Assembly (NCBI GenBank): GCA_043809745.1
Contig: JBDROU010000081.1
Location: 115,019 to 179,018 of the forward strand
Length of the DNA: 64,000 nt
Direction of reading: 5' to 3'
From: JBDROU01 sp043809745 [NCBI: bacterium]
GTDB lineage: Bacteria > Elusimicrobiota > JBDRMW01
The notes below the pieces were generated by a model, which was given only the letters and a program-made list of their open reading frames with translations, searched no databases and had not been told where the DNA came from. This document shows positions 1 through 9,136 of this stretch, piece after piece. Each line of letters opens with the position of its first letter. Positions within the stretch are counted from its first letter, which is position 1. A program made the translations under genes and the position numbers.

Positions 1-702
1 GGTTTGATCATTGAAGGAGATCGATATAAGATATTAACTGATATTATGGGGATGGAGGATCATTTTGGTGATATGGATCTTAAGGCCGCAGGAACTAAAA
101 ATGGGTTAACTGCTCTGCAGATGGACATTAAAGTTGCAGGGATACCAATCAAGATTATTCAAGAAACGCTGGAAAAAGCTAAGGACGCGAGATTAAGGAT
201 TTTAGATACTATGAATGCTGCTTTAAAAACTCCCAGAGCAGAGATGTCTGCTTATGCTCCAAGGATAATAACTATAACTATTCCTCAGGATAAAATAGGC
301 GCTCTAATAGGTCCTGGAGGTAAAAATATAAGAAAAATCATTGAACAGTCGCAGGCGGAGATTGAGGTGGATGATGATGGCAGGGTTTTTATTTCTTCGG
401 ATAACAATGAAAAATTAATGCACGGTAAAGAGCTTGTTGAGTTCTATACAGCTGAAGCAGAGGTTGGAAAGGTATATAAAGGCAAGGTAGCCAGATTGGT
501 TAAGTTCGGGGCTTTTGTAGAGATATTGCCCGGTAAAGACGGATTACTGCATATCTCACAGATTTCTAATAAGCGGATTGATAAAGTTGAGGATATATTT
601 AGCGAAGGAGATGAGGTAGAGGTCCTTGTGCAGGAAATAGACAATCAAGGAAGAATAAATCTAACTTGCAAGGGAATAAATAAAGAAACAATAAAAAAGT
701 AA
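1..702 (+). CDS. pnp: Polyribonucleotide nucleotidyltransferase, C-terminal part
   Basis: PNPase degrades RNA 3' to 5' by phosphorolysis in the cytoplasm. The gene enters from the left edge, already in frame at base 1 (Gly-Leu-Ile-Ile-Glu-Gly, the usual sequence near the end of the second RNase PH core). The visible 233 codons cover the end of that core (GDMDLKAAGT), a KH domain with the GPGGKNI loop, and a C-terminal S1 domain (GKVARLVKFGAFVEILPGKDG). The C-terminus is short and lysine-rich. The TTG at base 4 is internal, not a start. It is followed 17 nt later by accB on the same strand. Family assignment is certain; only the N-terminal two thirds are missing from the window. Confidence 0.97.
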   Translation, partial: GLIIEGDRYKILTDIMGMEDHFGDMDLKAAGTKNGLTALQMDIKVAGIPIKIIQETLEKAKDARLRILDTMNAALKTPRAEMSAYAPRIITITIPQDKIGALIGPGGKNIRKIIEQSQAEIEVDDDGRVFISSDNNEKLMHGKELVEFYTAEAEVGKVYKGKVARLVKFGAFVEILPGKDGLLHISQISNKRIDKVEDIFSEGDEVEVLVQEIDNQGRINLTCKGINKETIKK

Positions 703-719
703 AAACACGGTACATAATC

Positions 720-1190
720 ATGGGGCAGGAAAACATTAAGAATAGTCAAAACGGAAGCAGTTTAGAGGATATACAAGAACTGTATGATTTTATGTGTGAT
801 GAAGCTCTTGATGAATTAGAGATTTCCCGTAAGGGGTACAGTGTTAAGATGGTCAGAAATGCGCGTTCAATAATACAGCATGTACATGGGCCAATACTTA
901 GTAATTCTCCTGAATCGAAAGAACAAAAAGAGGAGCCGAGTCAAAAAGCAGGTGAGAAGATTTTAGCGCCTCTTATCGGCACATTTTACAGATCGCCTTC
1001 TCCAAAAAGCAGTTCCTTTGTAAATCAGGGGGATAAGGTTGATCCGGGGTCAACTCTGTGTATCTTGGAAGCGATGAAAGTAATGAATGAGATTAAAGCT
1101 GATAGATATTGTGAAATCTTGGAAATTGTTGCGGAAAACGGCAAGATGGTAAAAAAAGATGATGTGTTATTTCTGATTAAATATTTATAA
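720..1190 (+). CDS. accB: Biotin carboxyl carrier protein of acetyl-CoA carboxylase
   Basis: AccB carries biotin between the carboxylase and carboxyltransferase halves of acetyl-CoA carboxylase, the first step of fatty-acid synthesis. The 156-residue protein has an N-terminal helical region (about residues 14-50), a charged linker (about 62-78) and a C-terminal biotinyl domain. The biotinylation motif EAMKVMN is present with Lys120 as the expected acceptor. The length is normal for the family. No accC lies next to it: downstream is a small winged-helix gene. Its neighbours suggest it is part of a run of housekeeping genes all on the plus strand. Confidence 0.95.
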   Translation: MGQENIKNSQNGSSLEDIQELYDFMCDEALDELEISRKGYSVKMVRNARSIIQHVHGPILSNSPESKEQKEEPSQKAGEKILAPLIGTFYRSPSPKSSSFVNQGDKVDPGSTLCILEAMKVMNEIKADRYCEILEIVAENGKMVKKDDVLFLIKYL

Positions 1191-1217
1191 CACCGGAACG
1201 GTTATTGAATTAAAAGC

Positions 1218-1442
1218 ATGAATACTACTGTTGAAAAAAATGGTTTTTTAATTGGTGAGTTTGCTGGTAGGATATGGAGCTATCTTAGTAAAGTAGAAAA
1301 AGCGGATGCTATAGAGATTAAGTCGAGGCTGGGTTTAACAAGCAGTCAGTTATTTTTAGCGATTGGTTGGCTGTCTAGAGAAAACAAAATAGACTTTTGG
1401 AAGGAAAAAGGGGTCTATTATTTTAAGCTGATTAATAAATGA
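1218..1442 (+). CDS. Small winged-helix protein (DUF2582-like)
   Basis: This 74-residue protein has the pattern of a single winged helix-turn-helix domain. Helices span roughly residues 13-27, 30-38 and 43-55, followed by a short beta wing ending in KGVYYFKLINK. It resembles the DUF2582 family of small winged-helix proteins, whose function is not established. Its stop overlaps the uppP start by 4 nt (ATGA), so the two are probably translationally coupled. DNA binding is inferred only from the fold. No target is evident. Confidence 0.7.
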   Translation: MNTTVEKNGFLIGEFAGRIWSYLSKVEKADAIEIKSRLGLTSSQLFLAIGWLSRENKIDFWKEKGVYYFKLINK

Positions 1443-2227
1443 AGTTTTTTGAACATCCTTTTCTTGGTTTAGTTCAGGGACTGACTGAATTCCTCCCGGT
1501 TTCGAGTTCAGGGCATCTGGCTGTTATCGAAAACCTCTTTGGATTTAAACCTTATTATATTTCATTTGATATTTTCTTGCATGTAGCGACGCTTTTTGCG
1601 GTTTTGTTTTATTTTCATAAATTAATATGGAAGTTGATAAAGGAAACAAGATTTTTAGGGCAATTTTCTATTAAAGAAGGACCGCGGATAATAATCCTGT
1701 TAATAATAAGCACAGCTGTGACAGGAGTTATTGGTGTTTTGGGAAAGCATCTTGTTTATAGTTCTTTTGGGTCCTCAAAATTAATTGCTGTCTGTTTTTT
1801 TAGCACAGGAATTCTATTATTTTTGAGCGAGAGATATAAGCATGCTGAGAAATCAATCAATGAGATACCACTCTGGCACGGGATAGTAATAGGATTATTC
1901 CAATCATTTGCGCTTATGCCGGGGTTATCTAGATCTGGACTAACTATTGCTGCCGCGTTCTTTTTAGGATGGAACAAAGAAAAGGCATTTGAGTTTTCTT
2001 TTCTTTTAGCTGTTCCTGCTATTTTAGGCGCTGTGCTTTTTGATATAGGTAAAATAGAGGATTGGGCAAACATATTTTCGTTTAGTTCAATAGTTGGATA
2101 TATAGTTGCTTTTGCTTCCGGATTGCTTGCGTTGCGCTGGTTGAGGTCTTTTGTTCTCGGAAAAAGGCTTCATTTGTTTTCTTATTATTTGTTTGTTATC
2201 GGGATTGCAGTTTTGATATTTGTATAA
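1439..2227 (+). CDS. uppP: Undecaprenyl-diphosphatase (BacA/UppP)
   Basis: UppP removes a phosphate from undecaprenyl diphosphate in the inner membrane, recycling the lipid carrier used for peptidoglycan and other envelope polymers. The 262 residues are mostly hydrophobic segments, as expected. Both family signatures are seen: the N-terminal GLTEFLPVSSSGHL box (about residues 14-27) and the GLSRSGLTIAAA box (about residue 162). Length and hydropathy are normal. It starts inside the stop of the preceding winged-helix gene and ends 5 nt before ftsK. Confidence 0.95.
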   Translation: MKFFEHPFLGLVQGLTEFLPVSSSGHLAVIENLFGFKPYYISFDIFLHVATLFAVLFYFHKLIWKLIKETRFLGQFSIKEGPRIIILLIISTAVTGVIGVLGKHLVYSSFGSSKLIAVCFFSTGILLFLSERYKHAEKSINEIPLWHGIVIGLFQSFALMPGLSRSGLTIAAAFFLGWNKEKAFEFSFLLAVPAILGAVLFDIGKIEDWANIFSFSSIVGYIVAFASGLLALRWLRSFVLGKRLHLFSYYLFVIGIAVLIFV

Positions 2228-2232
2228 AAAAA

Positions 2233-4518
2233 ATGGAAAGATATAAAACCAGACGAGTCTACTTCAAGATGAAAGAGAAAAAATCAATTAGATATGGTTT
2301 AATTGGTTTTTTGCTCATTATGATTTCATTTCTCGTATTGTTTTGTCTGTTCTTTCCAAACAAATCCGGCATAGTGGGTTATTTAACAGCTAAAAAATTG
2401 CGTTTTATACTGGGTGCAGGGAATTACGTCCTGCCTATGCTTATTTTTTGGATCGGGGTGCGCTTTATAAAAGAAGGGAAAGTAGAAACACCCTTACGGC
2501 TGGGCATAAGCCAGATTGTTGTTTTATGGGTAATAACAACATTCTTAAGTTTAGTAACACAGGATTTACCAACAAAGAATCTTGGAGGATTTGTTGGTAA
2601 ATATTCAGAAGTATTTTTGGAAAAGGCTTTAGGTGTACTCGGGGCTTATTTAATACTGGTAATTATACTATTGGCAGTAATTAATTTCAGCTTGAAGTAT
2701 CCGCCGTTGTATTTGCTTAAACTTATGAAGAAACGGCTGTTTAAGGAGTGGGAAGAGTGGCAGGAGTTAAGAAAACAGAGTAAAGTAATTAAAGACAAAG
2801 CTCCTATCATAAAAGTTCAAAAACAACAGGATAATGAAGAATCGGAGAAATCAACCGTAAATGAGATGAAAAAGGATTTTATCAAAAATATTAATTCGCT
2901 TAAGAAAAAAGTTAAGGAAAGGTTTGCTAAATCAAAAGAAGAAATCGCTATGCCTAAACAAGTAAAAGCTGCGGGTAGGGCTTTAACTGAGAGTAAGAAA
3001 GTGGATAAGTTTAACGAGAATCAGGAGGAGCAGGTAGAACAGAAATTTACTCTGCCCGATGTTGGGATGTTATCTAAGATTAAGGAAAAACCTATTATAA
3101 AAAAAGAAGAGGAGCTTGTTTCAAGCGCGGCATTATTGGAGCAGTCTTTGGCTAGCTTTAATATACAAGCAAAGGTTACGGATATAAATCCAGGTCCAGT
3201 AATTACAAGATATGATATGCAGCCCGGTATAGGGGTAAAGGTTGGTTCTATAATCAGTCTTGCGGACGATATTGCGTTGTGCATGAAAGCTAAGAGTATA
3301 AGAGTAATGGCGCCTGTACCAGGAAAAGCAGCTGTTGGGATAGAGATACCTAATCAAAAAAGTGAACTTGTAACGTTGTCCGAAGTTATTTCCAGTAAAA
3401 CTTACCAGGATTCTAACTCATTGCTGACAATGGGTTTGGGTAAGACTACGGAAGGATCGGTTTATGTGACAGATCTAATACCGATGCCGCATCTGTTGGT
3501 AGCAGGAGCAACCGGAAGCGGTAAGAGCGTATGTATACATTCCATAATAATTTCCATACTTTATAAAGCGCTCCCTTCACAGGTTAAGTTGCTTCTAATA
3601 GATCCTAAAAGACTAGAACTGCCCGTTTATAATGGATTGCCGCATCTTTTTGATCCGAAGACTTCTTCAGAAGAAGTAGAGGTTATAACAAATCCGAGAG
3701 AAGCTGAAAAATCATTGGAGAAACTTGTTAAGATTATGGAGATGCGCTATGAAAAGTTTGCAAAAGCAGCAGTAAGAAATATTGATGGCTACAATGTATA
3801 CGCTGAAAAGAATAATATGCCAAAAGAATATTACATTGTAGTGATAATTGATGAGCTTGCAGATTTGATGATGGTTGCCCCAAAGGAGATCGAAGACTCA
3901 ATCCAGCGTTTAGCCCAGATGGCAAGGGCTGTGGGGATCCATTTGATTTTAGCGACACAGCGCCCTTCAGTAGATGTGCTTACAGGGGTAATTAAGGCAA
4001 ATCTCCCTTCCAGAATAGCTTTTCAGGTGCTTTCAAAAGTAGATTCTCGGGTAATATTGGATGTGGGCGGTGCGGATGAGCTTATAGGCAAGGGGGATAT
4101 GTTATTCATCCCTTCAGGGGAGCCGAAACCTATTAGGCTGCAAGGAGCTTTTGTTTCTGAGAATGAAATAGAAAATATAGTAAATTTTTACAAAGCACAG
4201 GGTAATCCTTATTATAATGAAAGAGATTATATAATCCAAAAGAGAGTTAGTAAATTCGAAGATGAGAAATCAAGTGTTGAATTATTAAAGGCGCTGCAGC
4301 TTATTAAAGAGAGACGCAGGGTGTCTCAGGATCTGCTTAAAGCTCATTTTGGTTCATCTGCCAGAGCAACTAATGTTTTGAGCCTTCTGGAAGTAAAGGG
4401 ATTCATAAAGAAACCCGAAGGATCTAACCGTTGGGAAATACTTTTTGAAAGGTTAGAGGAATATTTACAGCAGGCTCAAGAAGCAGTACCTGGAGATGCA
4501 GGGCCGCACAATACGTAA
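2233..4518 (+). CDS. ftsK: DNA translocase FtsK/SpoIIIE
   Basis: FtsK is the septal DNA pump that moves chromosome dimers through the closing division site and activates XerCD at dif. The 761-residue protein has four predicted membrane segments in the first 165 residues and a basic charged linker (about 170-280). The motor follows, with Walker A GATGSGKSV near residue 430 and Walker B YIVVIIDELADLM near 540. A C-terminal gamma-type winged helix occupies about 685-745. The linker is short compared with enterobacterial FtsK. ATG 2233 is used here; ATG 2269 is an alternative, and neither has a strong ribosome site. A XerD-type recombinase is encoded at 10918. Confidence 0.95.
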   Translation: MERYKTRRVYFKMKEKKSIRYGLIGFLLIMISFLVLFCLFFPNKSGIVGYLTAKKLRFILGAGNYVLPMLIFWIGVRFIKEGKVETPLRLGISQIVVLWVITTFLSLVTQDLPTKNLGGFVGKYSEVFLEKALGVLGAYLILVIILLAVINFSLKYPPLYLLKLMKKRLFKEWEEWQELRKQSKVIKDKAPIIKVQKQQDNEESEKSTVNEMKKDFIKNINSLKKKVKERFAKSKEEIAMPKQVKAAGRALTESKKVDKFNENQEEQVEQKFTLPDVGMLSKIKEKPIIKKEEELVSSAALLEQSLASFNIQAKVTDINPGPVITRYDMQPGIGVKVGSIISLADDIALCMKAKSIRVMAPVPGKAAVGIEIPNQKSELVTLSEVISSKTYQDSNSLLTMGLGKTTEGSVYVTDLIPMPHLLVAGATGSGKSVCIHSIIISILYKALPSQVKLLLIDPKRLELPVYNGLPHLFDPKTSSEEVEVITNPREAEKSLEKLVKIMEMRYEKFAKAAVRNIDGYNVYAEKNNMPKEYYIVVIIDELADLMMVAPKEIEDSIQRLAQMARAVGIHLILATQRPSVDVLTGVIKANLPSRIAFQVLSKVDSRVILDVGGADELIGKGDMLFIPSGEPKPIRLQGAFVSENEIENIVNFYKAQGNPYYNERDYIIQKRVSKFEDEKSSVELLKALQLIKERRRVSQDLLKAHFGSSARATNVLSLLEVKGFIKKPEGSNRWEILFERLEEYLQQAQEAVPGDAGPHNT

Positions 4519-4544
4519 AAATATTTTGCTAACCGGAGGGAATA

Positions 4545-5216
4545 TTGATAAAAAAATATTTAATGTTATTTTGCGCCATTGTTTTTCTGAGCGGGTATAT
4601 TAACGCTGAAGAAGCGGCAACTTTAGAGCAAATACTGGAAAATGTAAAAAAAAGCGAGCAAAATATACAGAGTCTTAAGATTGAATATGCTCAGCAAATT
4701 ACTATGGCATATATGGAAGGAAAGCAGACTATGATCGGGAGGGCTTATTTCCTTAAGCCTGATCATATAAGGGTTGAGCATTTAAAACCTTATGAGGAAT
4801 TATTTATAACAAATGGGAAAAAAGTATGGATATACTCGCCAATGCAGAATCAATTGCTTATTGGAACCTGGGATGATTTGATCAAAAGCGGGCAAGCTGG
4901 TTCAGGAAGTCTCCCAAAGGGGTTATTCGATTTTACCAGCAACATCAGCAGCCTTCAAAAGGATTATAACATTCAATTAGAAAGTATTGAAAAAGACGCT
5001 TATGTGCTGCTGCTTACTCCTAAACAACAAATGAAGTTTAATATATTACTTTGGATATCAAAAGCTGAGTACTTCCCGATAAAAACAAGTATAATAACTG
5101 ATACAGTTGAGATTACAACAGAGATATTGAGTGTTGAGAAGAATTTGGAGATTGATAAGAGGATGTTCAAATTTAAGAAACCAAAGGGTGTTGATGAAAT
5201 AAAACTTCCTTTATGA
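4545..5216 (+). CDS. lolA: LolA-like outer-membrane lipoprotein carrier
   Basis: LolA-family proteins ferry lipoproteins across the periplasm. The 223-residue product has a signal peptide ending near INAEEA, followed by the typical opening (TLEQILENVKKSEQNIQSLKIEYAQ in pieces) and the half-barrel strands with YFLKPDHIRVEH and KKVWIYSP. The start is TTG at 4545, chosen because an ACCGGAGGG ribosome site sits about 6 nt upstream and no ATG fits. Similarity is to the DUF4292/LolA-like group, so strict LolA function is probable but not proven. Its presence implies a two-membrane cell. Confidence 0.8.
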   Translation: MIKKYLMLFCAIVFLSGYINAEEAATLEQILENVKKSEQNIQSLKIEYAQQITMAYMEGKQTMIGRAYFLKPDHIRVEHLKPYEELFITNGKKVWIYSPMQNQLLIGTWDDLIKSGQAGSGSLPKGLFDFTSNISSLQKDYNIQLESIEKDAYVLLLTPKQQMKFNILLWISKAEYFPIKTSIITDTVEITTEILSVEKNLEIDKRMFKFKKPKGVDEIKLPL

Positions 5217-5251
5217 GATATCTCTTATAATTGATTTGAAAAATATTAAGT

Positions 5252-6046
5252 ATGGATATTGGAAAGACATTAAAAAGCCAAAGAGTAAAGAGCAGTATTT
5301 CGTTAGAAGGGGTGAATCGTGATACAAAGATAAGTATAATTTATCTTGAAGCGCTTGAAAGCAACAGGTTTGATAAATTTCCCGCCGAAGTCTATCTGAT
5401 AGGCAATATAAAAAAATATGCCGAGTATTTAGGGCTAGATTCAAATTTATTTATTAATGAGCTTAAGGATCAAGGTGTTGTAAAAATAGCGGCTCAATTA
5501 AGGAAACCCTTAAATATTATTGAGAGTCCTGAATCAGATGAACAGGAGTTCTTTGTTTTTTCAGAGTCATTTACACGCGGCGTGGTTTTGCTTTTATGCA
5601 TTGTGCTTTTTTTGGGCAGTATATTAGCATTTTTTGGATGGTATTCCCATAGATTGTATGTTGTAAACACTAAAAAGAATGATTCATTATACAGCGCATA
5701 TAGATTCTTTAAGAGCCAGAGCAATAGAGGATACAACTTTCCAGATAAACTGGATATTTATTTAAAAACCCAGAAAAGGATTTGGGTGCAGCTTAAGGAT
5801 TCGGAGAAGCTTTTTTTTGAAGGATTCCTGCCCAAGAATAAGGATGCTAATTTCACAAGCAGTAATTATTTTGATATATTTGTTGAATCGCCAAAGTCAA
5901 TTGTAATTACACTTAATAGACTGCATGTGCCTGTTAAGGAAATTTTTGGTGATAATACTAATTCAATAAGGCTGACCAAGGAATATTATCAAAAGTTACG
6001 CAGATTGGCAACTTTGAAGGGGTCTGTGAATTCGGGCAAAAGATGA
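5252..6046 (+). CDS. rodZ: RodZ-like cytoskeletal adaptor (HTH-TM-DUF4115)
   Basis: RodZ links the MreB cytoskeleton to the wall-elongation machinery. The 264-residue protein has an N-terminal Cro-type HTH_25 domain (about residues 1-70, including GKTLKSQRVKSSISLEGV). A single membrane helix lies at about 108-130, and a periplasmic beta-rich domain of DUF4115 type (WVQLKDSEKLFFEGFL) follows. That order is characteristic. The stop overlaps the rimO start by 4 nt. A TATAAT at about 5225 could be an internal promoter but has no convincing -35 box. Confidence 0.82.
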   Translation: MDIGKTLKSQRVKSSISLEGVNRDTKISIIYLEALESNRFDKFPAEVYLIGNIKKYAEYLGLDSNLFINELKDQGVVKIAAQLRKPLNIIESPESDEQEFFVFSESFTRGVVLLLCIVLFLGSILAFFGWYSHRLYVVNTKKNDSLYSAYRFFKSQSNRGYNFPDKLDIYLKTQKRIWVQLKDSEKLFFEGFLPKNKDANFTSSNYFDIFVESPKSIVITLNRLHVPVKEIFGDNTNSIRLTKEYYQKLRRLATLKGSVNSGKR

Positions 6047-7353
6047 CTATGCAAAATACTTTTTTTGTACATTCGCTTGGTTGTTCGAAAAATTTGGTAG
6101 ATACAGAGGGTTTTGCAGGAAATTTGGTGCAAAATAAGTTTAGTTTAGTTCATAGATTGTCTGAAGCAAATTATGTACTGCTTAACACCTGTGCATTTAT
6201 TCAGGAAGCATGTAAAGAAACAGATTCCTGGATAAACTATTATTCCTCACGGAAGAGGCGCTACAAGTATAAATTTGTCGTAATAGGATGCTTTGTTGAG
6301 GCTAAAAGAGATAGTTTAATTGATTTATATCCAGATGTTGATCACTTTTTAGGCATCAATAAGGTTAAGCAGCTAGTAAATATACTAAAAGGTTATAATA
6401 GTCAGGATATAGTTTTAGGTGGAAAACAATTTTTTTGGGGTTCCCAGTACCGCACTCGAATTCATGCTGGGCTTCCGAGCAGGTATATAAAGATTAGTGA
6501 GGGTTGTAATAGAAAATGTTCATTTTGCTATATCCCTAGTATCAGGGGCAGATTAAAAAGTAATTCGTCAATAAATATCGTACGTGAAGCGGGTGTGCTT
6601 GTAAAAAGCGGGGCAAGGGAGATTAACTTAATTTCTCAGGATACTACCTCATACGGACGGGATTTGAAAAACGGAGATAATATTATTGGATTATTAAGAA
6701 AAGTAAGTAATATAAATGGGCTTGAATTACTAAGGCTTCTTTACTTATATCCAGACGGTGTGACAAAGGCTCTTGTTCAGGAAGTTAAAAATAATTATAA
6801 AGTATGCAATTACTTTGATATACCTGTTCAGCATATTTCAAGTAAAATACTGAAATTAATGAACAGGGCTCATGATGAAAAAAAGATAAAAGAATTGTTG
6901 GAGACTATTAAGTATATTTGCCCGGATTCTGCTCTCAGAACAACAATCATCGTGGGTTTCCCCGGTGAGGGAAAGCGAGAGTTCAAGCATTTAGTAGATT
7001 TTATAAGACAGGGGTGGTTTGAGCATATAGGTGTATTTGCATATTCACCGCATCCAAGATTAAGAGATTTTTCAGCTGTAATTGAAAAAGAGGCTTTGGA
7101 ACGTAAGAAAGAACTCTATGCTGTGCAGAGGGAATTTGTTAGAAGTAATAATAAAAGGTTTGTAGGCAGGACTCAAAAGGTTTTAATAGAAAATTTTGAT
7201 GCCGACTTTATATATGGAAGAAATCAATTTCAAGCGCCTGAGGTGGACGGACAAATAAAATTTACGAGCAAGCTTAGGCATAAATTAGGTGATATTGTTA
7301 AAGTAAAAATAAAATCTTTTAGAGATTATAATTTAATTGGTGAGGTAGCATGA
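6043..7353 (+). CDS. rimO: Ribosomal protein S12 methylthiotransferase RimO
   Basis: RimO is a radical-SAM enzyme that adds a methylthio group to an aspartate of ribosomal protein S12. The 436 residues contain the N-terminal UPF0004 domain (SLGCSKNLVDTE, NTCAFI, IGCF giving the three auxiliary-cluster cysteines). The radical-SAM core has the CxxxCxxC motif in GCNRKCSFCYIPSIRG near residue 163. A C-terminal TRAM domain is seen at about 375-436. The SLGCSKNLVD and FCYIPSIRG sequences favour RimO over MiaB. It overlaps rodZ and pgsA by 4 nt on either side, so the group is tightly coupled. Confidence 0.95.
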   Translation: MTMQNTFFVHSLGCSKNLVDTEGFAGNLVQNKFSLVHRLSEANYVLLNTCAFIQEACKETDSWINYYSSRKRRYKYKFVVIGCFVEAKRDSLIDLYPDVDHFLGINKVKQLVNILKGYNSQDIVLGGKQFFWGSQYRTRIHAGLPSRYIKISEGCNRKCSFCYIPSIRGRLKSNSSINIVREAGVLVKSGAREINLISQDTTSYGRDLKNGDNIIGLLRKVSNINGLELLRLLYLYPDGVTKALVQEVKNNYKVCNYFDIPVQHISSKILKLMNRAHDEKKIKELLETIKYICPDSALRTTIIVGFPGEGKREFKHLVDFIRQGWFEHIGVFAYSPHPRLRDFSAVIEKEALERKKELYAVQREFVRSNNKRFVGRTQKVLIENFDADFIYGRNQFQAPEVDGQIKFTSKLRHKLGDIVKVKIKSFRDYNLIGEVA

Positions 7354-7967
7354 ATCTTGCAAATAAACTGACTGTTTTTAGATTATTATTGATACCGGTT
7401 TTGATGATTTTTACATTTATAGACAACTTCTATACGCGCTTATTTGCTTTGACTATTTTTATTATCGCGGGTATTACAGATCTTTATGATGGGGCAATAG
7501 CCCGTCGGACGAATACAGTTACTACTCTTGGGATATTCCTGGATCCTTTGGCAGATAAACTGCTTATTAGCGCTGTTTTGGTTTCTTTTGTAGAGTTGAG
7601 GGAAATTAATATTCCTGCATGGATGATCGTTCTTGTAATAAGCAGGGAATTCATTATTACCGGGCTAAGGTTGGTGGCCGTTTCAAAAGGGAGGGTTATC
7701 GCATCTACTAAATCAGGTAAGTTTAAGACGAGTTCACAGGTTACCACTATAATAACAATTTTTGTTGTATTGATAGTTAATTCAGGATTATACCACTTTT
7801 TGGATATACCTATAGGTTCTTTAGTATACTATAACGGCTGGATTAATTATGCCGGATTGTTGTTGGAAAAGCTTCCTTATTGGTTAATGTTTCTGACTAC
7901 AATTCTAACAGTTATGAGCGGGGTAACCTATATAATTAAGAATAAGGATGTCCTAGTTGAAAAATGA
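7350..7967 (+). CDS. pgsA: CDP-diacylglycerol-glycerol-3-phosphate phosphatidyltransferase
   Basis: PgsA makes phosphatidylglycerol phosphate from CDP-diacylglycerol and glycerol-3-phosphate in the inner membrane. The 205-residue protein carries the CDP-alcohol phosphotransferase signature, D-x2-D-G-x2-A-R-x8-G-x3-D-x3-D, read as DLYDGAIAR followed by GIFLDPLAD. About five hydrophobic segments are present. It overlaps rimO upstream and pgpA downstream by 4 nt. The direct adjacency of pgsA and pgpA, two consecutive steps of phosphatidylglycerol synthesis, supports both calls. Confidence 0.95.
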   Translation: MNLANKLTVFRLLLIPVLMIFTFIDNFYTRLFALTIFIIAGITDLYDGAIARRTNTVTTLGIFLDPLADKLLISAVLVSFVELREINIPAWMIVLVISREFIITGLRLVAVSKGRVIASTKSGKFKTSSQVTTIITIFVVLIVNSGLYHFLDIPIGSLVYYNGWINYAGLLLEKLPYWLMFLTTILTVMSGVTYIIKNKDVLVEK

Positions 7968-8431
7968 AGAAAATATGGTATTATTTTTCAGTTTTTATTT
8001 CCAGCGTTAGTTTTGTAGGTTATGTTCCTTTTGCCGGAGGAACGGCTGCGAGTGCTGTTGGTTTTATAGCAGCTTTTTTCCTTCCAACTGATCGATTATT
8101 TTTCTTAATAACGATATTAATTATCTGTGTTGCAGTCCTTCCTATGATTCACAGCTCAGAATGGTATTTCGGTGTGGATGATGATCCCAGGATTGTAATT
8201 GATGAGGTGCTCGGATATTTTTTGTCAGTAGCACTCCTTCCTCATTCATGGAAGTATTTTCTTGCTGCCTTTTTTCTATTCCGTTTTTTTGATATATTTA
8301 AGCCTAAATTTATACGCGAATCTCAGAATGTGCCTTATGGGATAGGTGTTGTTTTCGATGATATTTTAGCCGCTATAATAACTAATTTGATATTGCAAGC
8401 TTTCAGGTATATCTCTTATCTATTTTCATAA
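7964..8431 (+). CDS. pgpA: Phosphatidylglycerophosphatase A
   Basis: PgpA dephosphorylates phosphatidylglycerol phosphate to phosphatidylglycerol, the step after PgsA. The 155-residue membrane protein shows the family motifs: GYVPFAGGTAAS near the N-terminus, DDPRIVIDEVLGYF in the middle and FRFFDIFKP...GIGVVFDDILAAI near the C-terminus. The acidic residues expected for metal-dependent catalysis are all there. Start ATG 7964 overlaps the pgsA stop. Confidence 0.93.
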   Translation: MKKIWYYFSVFISSVSFVGYVPFAGGTAASAVGFIAAFFLPTDRLFFLITILIICVAVLPMIHSSEWYFGVDDDPRIVIDEVLGYFLSVALLPHSWKYFLAAFFLFRFFDIFKPKFIRESQNVPYGIGVVFDDILAAIITNLILQAFRYISYLFS

Positions 8432-8449
8432 TTCCATTGGAGATCAGGG

Positions 8450-9052
8450 GTGTTTAAGCATTATAAGGCTATAGTTTTAGTTGTTTTTATTTTGAGTCTT
8501 CCTATAGGCAAATCAGCTGCTCTAGAAGATAGGAGCAAAAATTTACAAACTAATTACGGGGATTCAAACTCTGAATTTTCTTCTAAATCTGAAAACAATA
8601 TTGTTGGTAAAAATTATTTTATTAAGGGCAACACCTTCTGGTTTAAACCAATTCCTTTTAAGATACAGTTTCCTAAGAATTGGAAGATTTTTGCCTACGA
8701 GAGCTACAATCCAAAAGTGGTTTTTTCGCATCCGGAAAATAAGGCTCAGGCAGAATTGTATTGGCTGGTGATGTATGATGCGGTAAATTTAGGTGACTTT
8801 ATTAAGGTATTCCTTGATAAGTTTTGGATTGATCCTTTTCTTGTAGTTGATTTAGTTCATGCGGACGGCGATCTAATACAGGTTTTAGCTAGAGAGAATA
8901 ATCTTTATAGAGAATTATTCTTTCTTAAAAAAGGGAAGAGAATTTATATTCTGTCCTGCACATGTCCTCAGAAATATTGGGAATCGGCAAGCATAGAATT
9001 TTATTATTTAATTGATAATTTCCGCTTGTTTAATGGTTATAAAATAAAGTAA
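8450..9052 (+). CDS. Secreted PsbP/Mog1-like protein of unknown role
   Basis: The start is GTG at 8450, in AGGGGTG context. The 200-residue product has a signal peptide (hydrophobic residues 7-20, ending near KSAALE), a polar spacer and then one globular domain. Its pattern (KIQFPKNWKIFAYE, HPENKAQAELYW, RELFFLKKGKRIYILSC, FYYLIDNFRLF) resembles the Mog1/PsbP-like fold found in many small envelope proteins. No catalytic motif is seen. It follows pgpA by 18 nt and may be the last gene of that run. The fold call is tentative. Confidence 0.6.
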   Translation: MFKHYKAIVLVVFILSLPIGKSAALEDRSKNLQTNYGDSNSEFSSKSENNIVGKNYFIKGNTFWFKPIPFKIQFPKNWKIFAYESYNPKVVFSHPENKAQAELYWLVMYDAVNLGDFIKVFLDKFWIDPFLVVDLVHADGDLIQVLARENNLYRELFFLKKGKRIYILSCTCPQKYWESASIEFYYLIDNFRLFNGYKIK

Positions 9053-9136
9053 AATATAGCTTCATTATTCACTTCGATAAATACTTTCGTGTGGACAGAA
9101 ATAAATTGTTTTAAAAATCTGGATTGGGAGGGCAAA

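Noticed and set aside
9089-9136. GTG 9089 as the recA start
   Set aside because: The extra 16 residues do not look like RecA, and ATG 9137 has a good ribosome site.
9053-9136. LexA/SOS box before recA
   Set aside because: No CGAAC-N4-GTTCG or CTGT-N8-ACAG type sequence was convincing.
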